The notes under the pieces: generated by a model
What the model was told of the DNA's origin: nothing
Seen by the model: the letters and a program-made list of their open reading frames with translations, nothing else
Database searches by the model: none
Position numbers and translations under genes: made by a program
NCBI GenBank assembly: GCA_964459305.1
Contig: CAYWNA010000018.1
Coordinates: forward strand, 27,268 to 91,267
DNA: 64,000 nucleotides
DNA from: CAYWNA01 sp964459305
GTDB lineage: Bacteria > Planctomycetota > Planctomycetia > Pirellulales > Pirellulaceae
Direction of reading: 5' to 3'
Shown here: piece after piece, positions 33,228 through 41,375 of the stretch
Layout: each line of letters starts with the position of its first letter
Numbering within the stretch: position 1 is the first letter of the stretch

Positions 33228-35552
33228 ATGCCACACTTCCGTCTTCTGGGTTGGCGCCCCGCCGCCGCGCTGACACTGGCCGTGTTCGCTTGGCTGCCGT
33301 GCAATGACCAGACCGTAGCAAGCGAGAACGTCTATTTCGTCTCGCCCGACGGCGACGATACATGGTCGGGTCGATTGCCCGACGCCAACCCTAAACGCAC
33401 CGACGGCCCTTGGAGAACGCTCGCCAAGGCTTGTGCGGCCGTCCGGCCAGGCGATACTTGTCGGCTGCGCGAGGGCGTTTACCGCGAAGTGCTGAAACCG
33501 CTGCAAAGCGGAACCGCGTCGGCCCCAATTGTCTTCGAAGCGACGGACGGCGAAACCGTGCTGCTCAGCGGCGCCGACTCCGTGGGCGGTTGGCAGCCGA
33601 CGGGCGATGGACTCTTCAAGGCCCCGTTCGCCTGGGACCTGAAGGACGAGAACCAACTGTTCGCAGGCGACCAGATGCTGACGGAAGCTCGCTGGCCGAA
33701 CCTCCAAGGCACGCTTCTAACGCCGGCCCGCGCCACCGTCGACTCCGGTACACCCGACACGATCGTCGATCGAGAGCTTCCTGGCGATGACGATTTCTGG
33801 AAAGGCTCCGTCCTTTGGTGCGCCGGCGGCCATCGCTGGTACTGCTGGAGTGCCACCGTGACGGCCTTCGACTCCAGGACGAAGACACTCTCTTTCGACA
33901 AGTCGCAGCCCAACAAGTGGTATACACCGCGGCAAGGCAATGAATATGTCCTGATGGGTATCCGCGGAGCGCTTGATGCCGAGGGCGAATGGTGGTTGGA
34001 CCGCAAGAGCAAGACGCTCTGGCTTAGGCCGCTCGGCGACAAAGACCCAAACACGCAGGCGATCGAAGCCAAACGCCGCATCTACACAATGGACCTGTCG
34101 GGTCGCGCATACATCCGCGTTTCCGGCATCCAGTTTCGTGCCGGCGGCATCCGGGCCGATGCCGACAGCCATCACCTACTGTTCGAGAACCTGCGGGGGC
34201 AGTACATCGGGCACTCCTACGTGAACGACGTCAGCGACAGGGCCAGCGTGCTGATCAGAGGCCATCACATCGAACTGAACGGTTGCGAACTGGCCTATGC
34301 CTCGGGCAGTCTGGTTCGGATGGACGGTCACGACAACCGAATGGTGAACTGCTTCCTGCATGACGGCGACTACGCGGGCAAGTGGAAGGGCGCCGCTTCG
34401 TTTTCAGGTCGCCGGCAGTTGATCAGCCACAACACGATCCAGGATTCCGGCCGCGACGTGTGTTCGGTCCATGGCTTGATGGAAAGCCTGATCCAGTACA
34501 ACGACCTTTCGAACGCCGGCTGGCTGACATCTGACCTGGGAATGACCTACGGCCACAACACCGACTTCATGGGCACGGTCATCCGATACAACTGGGTCCA
34601 CGACAATCTGGCTCGCGGTCATACGGCCGGGATCTACTTCGACCATTGCAGTCATAACGCCATCATCCATCACAATGTTGTCTGGAACGTGCGAGGCATG
34701 CCGCTGCAGGTGAACAACCCCTCGTATTTCATGCTTTGCTACAACAACACGCTGATCAACAGCGGCCGGATATCGACGTTCGATCACAGCCACCGCAACG
34801 ATCTATTCGGAAGCCGTTTTCAGAACAATATCTTGGCTGCAGAACTGAAACTGCCGACACATGTCGTGACGCAACCCAATCTCATCAACCCGAACCCAGG
34901 GCCGATCGATCCTGAGAATCACCGCTTCGAACTCGCGCCAACCTCCCCGGCACGCGGCGCGGGCGTACCGCTGCCGGGCATCTCCGTGGGCACCGGCGGT
35001 CGGCCGCCGGACATGGGTGCTTGCCCTCCCACGTGGAAAGCCGGACACGACTTCAAGAAGGCCCCCGAGGCGAAATGGGACGTTTCCGAAGCCGTCTTCA
35101 GCAACGCGATCCGCAACGCCGCCTTCGAACTGGGCACCACCGAATTCTGGACCGCCAGCGGAACGGGCACCGCCAGCATCGTCAAAGGCAACGGCTGGGG
35201 GAATGGTTTCGGGCGTGGCGACGTTCAGAAGACCGGCACGTCAAAACACGAACTGAAACTGACTGGAAAAGCCCGCGTGGAGCAAACCGTCAAGAACCTG
35301 CATCCCAACACCAGCTACCAGTTGTCTGCTTGGCTGAAAGTGACGGACGAGAAATCGCCGGTGGTTCTGGGTGTGTGCGGCCACAGTGGGCCCGATGTTA
35401 CGATCGTCTGCACGGACGAGTCCTGGGAACGAAAGACAGTCGGTTTCACCACGGGTACCGACGCGACCGGGACCACCGTCTTTGTCGCGCAAGATTCAAG
35501 TGCCGGAGAAGCCTTCGCCGACAATCTCGGCCTGCCTCGAAGTCCCCGCTGA
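33228..35552 (+). CDS. secreted right-handed beta-helix protein
   Basis: The product of 774 residues starts with a signal peptide (about 1-29). The first part has VYFVSPDGDDTWSG and GPWRTLAKACAAVRPGDTC, typical of the pectate-lyase-like fold. Repeated coils in the middle read MVNCFLHDGD, LISHNTIQDSG, VIRYNWVHDN and AIIHHNVVWN. The last 150 residues (about 620-770) look like a jelly-roll carbohydrate-binding domain (VEQTVKNLHPNTSYQLSAWL). It probably acts on or binds a polysaccharide; the substrate is unknown. Confidence 0.88.
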   Translation: MPHFRLLGWRPAAALTLAVFAWLPCNDQTVASENVYFVSPDGDDTWSGRLPDANPKRTDGPWRTLAKACAAVRPGDTCRLREGVYREVLKPLQSGTASAPIVFEATDGETVLLSGADSVGGWQPTGDGLFKAPFAWDLKDENQLFAGDQMLTEARWPNLQGTLLTPARATVDSGTPDTIVDRELPGDDDFWKGSVLWCAGGHRWYCWSATVTAFDSRTKTLSFDKSQPNKWYTPRQGNEYVLMGIRGALDAEGEWWLDRKSKTLWLRPLGDKDPNTQAIEAKRRIYTMDLSGRAYIRVSGIQFRAGGIRADADSHHLLFENLRGQYIGHSYVNDVSDRASVLIRGHHIELNGCELAYASGSLVRMDGHDNRMVNCFLHDGDYAGKWKGAASFSGRRQLISHNTIQDSGRDVCSVHGLMESLIQYNDLSNAGWLTSDLGMTYGHNTDFMGTVIRYNWVHDNLARGHTAGIYFDHCSHNAIIHHNVVWNVRGMPLQVNNPSYFMLCYNNTLINSGRISTFDHSHRNDLFGSRFQNNILAAELKLPTHVVTQPNLINPNPGPIDPENHRFELAPTSPARGAGVPLPGISVGTGGRPPDMGACPPTWKAGHDFKKAPEAKWDVSEAVFSNAIRNAAFELGTTEFWTASGTGTASIVKGNGWGNGFGRGDVQKTGTSKHELKLTGKARVEQTVKNLHPNTSYQLSAWLKVTDEKSPVVLGVCGHSGPDVTIVCTDESWERKTVGFTTGTDATGTTVFVAQDSSAGEAFADNLGLPRSPR

Positions 35553-35599
35553 GGCTGGATCGGCTCCAAGACAAAGCGAGCGGCAGATGAGAGTATGCC

Positions 35600-35660
35600 G
35601 TGGGACAGGCTTTCCAGCCTGTCGAAGGTGTGGCATGTCAGGCTGGAAAGCCTGACGTAC
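35600..35660. repeat. palindrome, family A variant
   Basis: Arms at 35600-35623 and about 35637-35660 (GGGACAGGCTTTCCAGCCTG against CAGGCTGGAAAGCCTGAC) with a few mismatches. It lies between the 3' ends of the beta-helix gene and the long Hsp70 gene. Confidence 0.85.
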
Positions 35661-35732
35661 GGGTGAGACAATTCCCGCCGCTCGCTTGAACTGCGTACTC
35701 ATGCTTCGCTGGTGGTCAAGTGGGTGGCCGTT

Positions 35733-38576
35733 CTATGCGATCCGCAGGCCCTTCGGCAACGCTTCGCCGAAAACTCGCCCCTGCTCTTCGCTATCCAGCG
35801 TGCCGCCGTCGCGCACAAGTTCCGTGAAGTGTGCCGGGGCGTCGTGACCCTGCAGCCAGTCCAACACCTCATGACGCAGCTTGTTGCCTAAATCCCGATA
35901 GCGATCGTCGGTACGGCGGGACATCTGCATGACGGCCAACTTGTCGACGTCGGTCGGCTCGCGGACTTTCATTATCTTCTCCAGCCAGCGACTGGCGACA
36001 TCCACAGAAACGACAGTATTCAGGGGACCGTAAACTGGCGTGCGCGAACCGACGCGGCCGAGCGACCATATGATGGCCTGTCGTGCCGGCTTCATCGATT
36101 TCTTGGACGCCAACTCGACCATCGCGTTGCCCAATTCGATCTTCACTCCCGTCGCGAGCAACTCCAGTGATCCCAGCAGTCGCCACATTTCGATGGAGTG
36201 CTGAGGAGTGATGCCCAGGTCACCGCCCCCTTTCCCCGTGGTAAAACGGCGATGGAGGCCACGGACCGACGATAGGAACGGTTCGGCGATCGCTCGCTGG
36301 TGTCCGGCCGATAGCCCGCCTGCGATTCGTCGCCAAAGGATCCACGATTCCGTGCGGCAGTTAGCCGTACCATGTACCAACTTGCCATAGACGATCCGCC
36401 ACGTTTCCGCGACTCGCCAATCATCAACGCCCAGCCCATACCCGGGCCGCAGCGCGAATCCCAGCAGGTTCAACCAACGAGCTTCGTGAACGGGGCTCTT
36501 TCGCCGACCGGGTTCAAAGTCCATCAGCGTTTCCCAAATGCGACGCAACAGCGACATGGGCCAATCGAGGCGTTCCGCCCCCAAGGCAGCGGCGAGCTGC
36601 TTCACAAGTGCTTCCGCCCCCTGCTTGCCATCCGCGCCGAACGTGTGCTCCATTAGGATCTGACATGCTTGCCACGATGCCTCTTCGACAATCCCTTCCG
36701 CCTCGCCGACCGATTCGCTGGCCTCGACATCCGTCTGGGTGGCCGAACGGACATCGAACTGCAGACGCCAACTGCGCGCCGAATCCACCTCGCTGCACCA
36801 CAAATCCAGCGTGCCGATTTCCGTCAGACGAGCGTGCGCATACACAGATATCGAACCGGCTTGCTTCTTTCCCCGTGTCTTCAACGCTGTGCGGATTGGC
36901 GGCAACGGTGTCATCTGTTCGCGGTCGACGGGCAACAGATCTCCGGGCTGGTCAGCCAGTCGAGTGCTGGAGACGAACAGCGGGAACTCCACCGGCTGGT
37001 GAACCAGCAAGTCAAAACGTCGCTGAGTCAGGTCAATCTCCTGCCCCGGCTCGGCACTGCCCGGCACAAGACACACCGCCATCGGCACGTCGCCCTCGAC
37101 GCCAATGTAATACGTTCGGGCCAGCCCGGCGGCAATCCGCACTCCCCTGCCCCGCCGAACGCTACCGTAGTAGGCCGCACCGCGAGATACGGCCAGATCG
37201 AGACGCTGGTTGTCCAGTACCACCGGCGACCAATCGCCGCCGTCCTGGCGAAACCACGACTGCAAGACGTCCGTCAGCCGCCGCCTGATCAAGGGCGATG
37301 CAAACACCCCGCCGTTGAACAACACGATGTCAGGGCGCGCCGTGTCGTGCCCCCCTGCCCTGCCCCGCTCTTGACTCGCAGCTTCGTCCGCCTCCTCGCC
37401 GGCGTGACGATGCGTTGTGAGGAATGCACCCAGGTATCGTGTGATAGCCGGATCAGGTGCGTACGGCAGCCCGAATTCTTGAAATCCGGACTGCTGTTTC
37501 TGCGGTTTGTCACCCAGATCGACGTAGGGAAAGAACCCATCCAGCAGCATTCGCCGGGCTTCCTCGCGATCCACTTCGACTCGGACGCCGCCACCAATCA
37601 GCTTCGAACCAGTACCAGGCAGGTTGAAGCTCACCGTCTCCGCACCACCGTCGGATAACACGTCCTCTTTCGCCCGCCGACACGTGCGGACCAGCACATC
37701 CCATTGATGTGGCTGAAGATCGCCGCCCAGCCTTCCCTCCATGTGTTTAGCCAAGGCCAAGTCGACGTTGTCGCCACCTAGTATCAGATGGTCGCCGACC
37801 GCGACGCGATGGAATTGCACATTGCCGCCTTCGCCACGGCGCACGCGGATCAAGGTAAAGTCGGAAGTACCGCCGCCTATATCGCAAACCAGGATCTTCT
37901 GCCCCGCCTCCACTCGCTGGTGCCAGTCATCCGCATGGGCATCGATCCAAGCGTAGAACGCTGCCTGCGGTTCTTCGATCAAGACAACTCGCGGCAGACC
38001 CGCCGCTGCCGCTGCCTGCACGGTCAGTTCGCGAGCCACCTCGTCGAACGAGGCGGGCAATGTGAGCACAACATCTTGCTCGGCCAGCGGATCGCTTTTG
38101 AATTGCGTATTCCACGCATCGCGGATATGGCGCAAGTAGCACGCACTAGCCTCCACCGGCGACAGCCGTTCGACATCCTCCGCGCCCTGCCAAGGAAGAA
38201 CTTCCGCCGTACGATCCACGCCTGAATGACACAACCACGATTTGGCCGAAGCGATCAGCCGACCGGGAGTGCGAGTGCCCTGCTCGCGGGCAAAAACGCC
38301 CACAGCACAATCCGGTGTCTTCCGGTTCCACGGCAGGCGCAACGCATCCGCGGAAATCTGACCTGCAGCAGGCTGGTAGTGAAACGATGGTAGCGTCTCG
38401 CGGGCTTCGACTTGACCGGCGTCAATCAATTGCGGAACCAAGAACGTCTGGACCTGCCACGGTTCCCGACTGGTGTCGACGTAGCTGACCGCCGAGTTGG
38501 TAGTACCCAGATCGATACCGACGATGTAACGACTCGGCTGTTCGGCTTCGTCCAAAAACGGTTCGGGAGTGGTCAT
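35733..38576 (-). CDS. long Hsp70-like protein with C-terminal extension
   Basis: From the ATG at 38576 the product has 947 residues. The ATPase part shows YIVGIDLGTTNSAVSYV, VCDIGGGTSDFTLIRVRR and VLIEEPQAAFYAW. The sequence after about residue 600 is not a normal substrate-binding domain; it is helical (LLRRIWETLMDFEPGRRK, ESWILWRRIAGGLSAG) and resembles what I recall as DUF3731. A loop just before DIVLFNGG is encoded by a G-rich polar repeat (37350-37366). A shorter Hsp70 paralogue and a DUF2760 gene lie upstream on the same strand, an arrangement I recall from other phyla. Confidence 0.92.
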   Translation of the reverse strand: MTTPEPFLDEAEQPSRYIVGIDLGTTNSAVSYVDTSREPWQVQTFLVPQLIDAGQVEARETLPSFHYQPAAGQISADALRLPWNRKTPDCAVGVFAREQGTRTPGRLIASAKSWLCHSGVDRTAEVLPWQGAEDVERLSPVEASACYLRHIRDAWNTQFKSDPLAEQDVVLTLPASFDEVARELTVQAAAAAGLPRVVLIEEPQAAFYAWIDAHADDWHQRVEAGQKILVCDIGGGTSDFTLIRVRRGEGGNVQFHRVAVGDHLILGGDNVDLALAKHMEGRLGGDLQPHQWDVLVRTCRRAKEDVLSDGGAETVSFNLPGTGSKLIGGGVRVEVDREEARRMLLDGFFPYVDLGDKPQKQQSGFQEFGLPYAPDPAITRYLGAFLTTHRHAGEEADEAASQERGRAGGHDTARPDIVLFNGGVFASPLIRRRLTDVLQSWFRQDGGDWSPVVLDNQRLDLAVSRGAAYYGSVRRGRGVRIAAGLARTYYIGVEGDVPMAVCLVPGSAEPGQEIDLTQRRFDLLVHQPVEFPLFVSSTRLADQPGDLLPVDREQMTPLPPIRTALKTRGKKQAGSISVYAHARLTEIGTLDLWCSEVDSARSWRLQFDVRSATQTDVEASESVGEAEGIVEEASWQACQILMEHTFGADGKQGAEALVKQLAAALGAERLDWPMSLLRRIWETLMDFEPGRRKSPVHEARWLNLLGFALRPGYGLGVDDWRVAETWRIVYGKLVHGTANCRTESWILWRRIAGGLSAGHQRAIAEPFLSSVRGLHRRFTTGKGGGDLGITPQHSIEMWRLLGSLELLATGVKIELGNAMVELASKKSMKPARQAIIWSLGRVGSRTPVYGPLNTVVSVDVASRWLEKIMKVREPTDVDKLAVMQMSRRTDDRYRDLGNKLRHEVLDWLQGHDAPAHFTELVRDGGTLDSEEQGRVFGEALPKGLRIA
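37350..37366 (-). repeat. extended G-rich polar repeat inside the long Hsp70 gene
   Basis: The plus strand reads CCCCCCTGCCCTGCCCC. It encodes part of GRAGG in a linker before the LFNGG motif. A further single CCCTGCCC lies at 37145-37152 in the same gene. Confidence 0.9.
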
Positions 38577-38641
38577 GACGGTTAGTTCGCTGAAGGTCGG
38601 CGGGCAATGATCGTTGCGCGTTTGCTTGAATGGGGACGAAG

Positions 38642-40429
38642 CTAATCCTCTTCGCGGACGCTGAATTCCAGCTTCCATTTCTTGTCGCTCTTGGTGCTGA
38701 CACACCACAGTTCGAACATCCCCAATTCGGTCACGCGCGACTGGAATTTGACGGGCTCATACGGCTCGTCGACGGCCTCGGCCTCTTCTAACGTGGCCTC
38801 CAGCGAATCGGTTTCGGCCAACTCGTCTTCGCTCCACGAAGCCAAGACGTCACCCACGTGGTCTTGCTTGCGGACCGGTGAACTGAAAAACCGGAAATGA
38901 GCCGGCTCGCCAACGACCAATCCAATCTCCTGCGACGGCACATCCGCCTGGTCGCCTTCTTCCATCCCCAGCGGCGCCACACATAACGCGCGCAGCGGCC
39001 TCGGAGCTCCGGGAATTGCCAGACCGGCCGTCTCAATGCCCACGTAGTAGGCTCTGGCGGTACCGCCTCGAATTCGGACGCCGCCTTTCTCCTTTGCCCA
39101 GCCGTAATACGCGGCACCGCGAGCTACAGCGTTGTCTAGATCGTGTTCCTCCTCTAGCAACGTCGGGGCCTCACCGCCAGCCCATCCGGCAAGCACCTTC
39201 ACGAGGCGATCGGCGAACGCCTTGGCCTTGAACACGGCGCCGTTGAACAGCAGATGGCTTGGGATTACCGGCCCCCCCTGCCCTTCCCCGTGATCCTGGA
39301 GAAACGCCGCCAGATGACGAGTGATCGCCGTGTCCTGTTCAAACGGCAGACCGATATCCTGAAAACCTGAAACGCGTTGTCGAACCGGACGTTCGTCGAT
39401 GCCGCAGTGTGGAAAGAAGCCGTCTCGAAGCAAATCGGCGGCGCGTTTGCGTTTCATGTCGATCGAGACCGTACCACCGATCAACTTGCTGCCGCGTCCG
39501 AGGACGGAAATGGCATGTGAGTCGGGACCGCTTGGTGCCAACAGTGTCTCCTTGGCAGTTCGGCAAGAATGCCACAGCGAAACCGATTGCCAAGGATCCA
39601 AGGCGACCTTCTTCTTGGCGAGCATTTCCGCAGCCTGGTAGGCCAGCGCCAGATCCATGTTGTCGCCGCCCACCAACAAGTGATTGCCCACGGCAACTCG
39701 TTGGAGAGTGAGTTCGCCATCCTCTTCCTCTACCTTGACCAACGTGAAGTCACTTGTTCCGCCGCCGACGTCACAAACAAGCAGCACATCGTCCTTTTTC
39801 AGCGACTTGCGCCAGCGGTCACCCGTTGTCTCCACCCACGCGTAGACCGCGGCCTGCGGTTCTTCCAGTAGCAAGAGACTGTCGGGCAAACCAGCGGCCA
39901 GTGCGGCTTCGTGTGTCAGGTCGCGCGCCGCCGCATCGAACGATGCCGGGACGGTCAACACCACGTGCTGGTCCGCAACCGGCGCATCGGGGAAGGCGTG
40001 CTCCCAGGCGGCGACCAGATGTTCCAAATACCGTTGAGAAGCCGCGACAGGCGAGATCTTGGCAACCTCCTCTGGGGCATTCCACGGTAAGACTTCGCCT
40101 CGCCGGTCAATGCGCCCGTGACACAGCCACGATTTTGCAGCTCCCACCGTGCGGTCGGGAACTTCAGCCGCTTGGCGCCGAGCCATCTCGCCCACCGCGT
40201 AGTCGCAACCCCTGGCCCACGGAAGATCAAGAGCGCTTTCGCCTGTTTCGTGCTGGCTGGCCAAATAGACGAACGACGGCAAGCCCCCGCGGGACTCGAC
40301 CGTCCCCGCCGCAGTCAGCTGCGGTATCGGCAGCAACTGGACGTTGGGCTCGTCAGCCTCCAGCGACACGTACGCGAGCACGCTGTTCGTCGTGCCCAAA
40401 TCGATGCCCAGCACATATCGGGCAGTCAT
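38642..40429 (-). CDS. Hsp70-like protein (short paralogue)
   Basis: The product of 595 residues starts after GAGGAAGG. It has YVLGIDLGTTNSVLAYV, VCDVGGGTSDFTLVKVEE, LLEEPQAAVYAW and GGDNMDLALAY. It ends near a short C-terminal sandwich-like segment (KFQSRVTELGMFELWCVSTK) instead of a full DnaK lid, so peptide handling may differ from DnaK. It is 65 bases upstream of the long paralogue and clearly its homologue throughout the ATPase part. No DnaJ or GrpE gene is next to it. Confidence 0.93.
   Translation of the reverse strand: MTARYVLGIDLGTTNSVLAYVSLEADEPNVQLLPIPQLTAAGTVESRGGLPSFVYLASQHETGESALDLPWARGCDYAVGEMARRQAAEVPDRTVGAAKSWLCHGRIDRRGEVLPWNAPEEVAKISPVAASQRYLEHLVAAWEHAFPDAPVADQHVVLTVPASFDAAARDLTHEAALAAGLPDSLLLLEEPQAAVYAWVETTGDRWRKSLKKDDVLLVCDVGGGTSDFTLVKVEEEDGELTLQRVAVGNHLLVGGDNMDLALAYQAAEMLAKKKVALDPWQSVSLWHSCRTAKETLLAPSGPDSHAISVLGRGSKLIGGTVSIDMKRKRAADLLRDGFFPHCGIDERPVRQRVSGFQDIGLPFEQDTAITRHLAAFLQDHGEGQGGPVIPSHLLFNGAVFKAKAFADRLVKVLAGWAGGEAPTLLEEEHDLDNAVARGAAYYGWAKEKGGVRIRGGTARAYYVGIETAGLAIPGAPRPLRALCVAPLGMEEGDQADVPSQEIGLVVGEPAHFRFFSSPVRKQDHVGDVLASWSEDELAETDSLEATLEEAEAVDEPYEPVKFQSRVTELGMFELWCVSTKSDKKWKLEFSVREED
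39273..39290 (-). repeat. extended G-rich polar repeat inside the short Hsp70 gene
   Basis: The plus strand reads a C run then CTGCCCTTCCCC; CCCTGCCC is at 39277-39284 and CCCTTCCC at 39282-39289. It encodes GEGQGG in the linker before the LFNGA motif, the same place as in the long paralogue. Confidence 0.88.
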
Positions 40430-40480
40430 GTTTCACCTTCCTCTTGTCATTCTGCGTTCTCGGCCGAATCCAAGTAGGGC

Positions 40481-40599
40481 GGGCCAAGTCTTCGCGGCCC
40501 ACCAAAATGTGCTCTCAATTCTGATAGGCTCTGTCGTCCGTACGATGCACGCGTGGTTGCCTGGCGGGCGGTTTCTGGTGGGCCGCGAAGACTTGGCCC
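40481..40599. repeat. perfect palindrome with 71-base loop
   Basis: Two 24-base arms (40481-40504 and 40576-40599; core GCCAAGTCTTCGCGGCCC) are exactly complementary. They occupy the 245-base spacer between the short Hsp70 gene and the DUF2760 gene, so in RNA they could form a stem inside a polycistronic message. Confidence 0.92.
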
Positions 40600-40674
40600 A
40601 TCTACATACCCACACTCCACCACCGCACTGCTCCATACCTCCGCCAGTCCAACGCCTCGCCGCCTCACTCCGGC

Positions 40675-41214
40675 TCACAATTCCACCTCGGCCGGAGCGA
40701 CAACCCGGGCCGCCTGATCGCTGCCCGCCCACTGGGGAATCTCGCATTTGGCGGCTTCCCAGCCGTGATGCACCAAGCTTCCGCGGAACGGCGGCTGGCC
40801 CGCAACGTTGCCGGTCAGCCGAAAACGGCCGGTGTCGAAGCCAACAGGGACTTCCACGTCGGCTCCTTCCTCTTCGGTCAGTACCGGTGTCAGTTTGAAC
40901 AGCCGATCTAACACGTTTCGGCAATCGCGCAACACATCACGGGCCGCGGCCCCGACTTGTTCGTCGCTGTAATCATCGAGTGACTCTTGAGTCAGATCAA
41001 CGAATCGGGCTTCGCGCTGCAAAGCTGCCAAGAGCGTAATGGCCTCGCTCTGCGCAGGCTTCTTCGGCGGTTCTGGACGGGCCGATTTCGGTTCCGGCGG
41101 TTTTGGCTGGGCAGTCGGTTCCGATGAAGAATCGAGGGCAGCCTTGATCCGTTCGGCAGCGTCTGAGCTAAACAAAGCGGCAAAGAAAACGCGGATGGCC
41201 AGTATCAAACGCAT
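40675..41214 (-). CDS. DUF2760-type protein
   Basis: The ATG at 41214 with GCGAGAGG upstream gives 179 residues. It begins with a hydrophobic helix (MRLILAIRVFFAALFSS) that may anchor it to the membrane, followed by a Pro/Ser/Lys-rich linker. The domain AITLLAALQREARFVDLTQE then LDDYSDEQVGAAARDVLRDC is characteristic of DUF2760. That family is repeatedly found beside Hsp70-like genes, as here. Function is unknown; it may tether or regulate the Hsp70 pair. Confidence 0.82.
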   Translation of the reverse strand: MRLILAIRVFFAALFSSDAAERIKAALDSSSEPTAQPKPPEPKSARPEPPKKPAQSEAITLLAALQREARFVDLTQESLDDYSDEQVGAAARDVLRDCRNVLDRLFKLTPVLTEEEGADVEVPVGFDTGRFRLTGNVAGQPPFRGSLVHHGWEAAKCEIPQWAGSDQAARVVAPAEVEL

Positions 41215-41375
41215 GAAAAATGCCTCTCGCTTCACGTGGTTTCAACATCGTCGATCGTGGGGAAAGCCTATTAGTACACCGGATCGACCAAAACCTTGTC
41301 AACCGGAGATGCGACAAGGATTGGATATCGGCGGCCTGCACCGGCGGAAATGCGACGGAAGATGAACTGCACCGG

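Noticed and set aside
36669..37658. 329-codon plus-strand frame opposite the long Hsp70 gene
   Set aside because: Antisense to a conserved ATPase domain; no ribosome binding site or domain.
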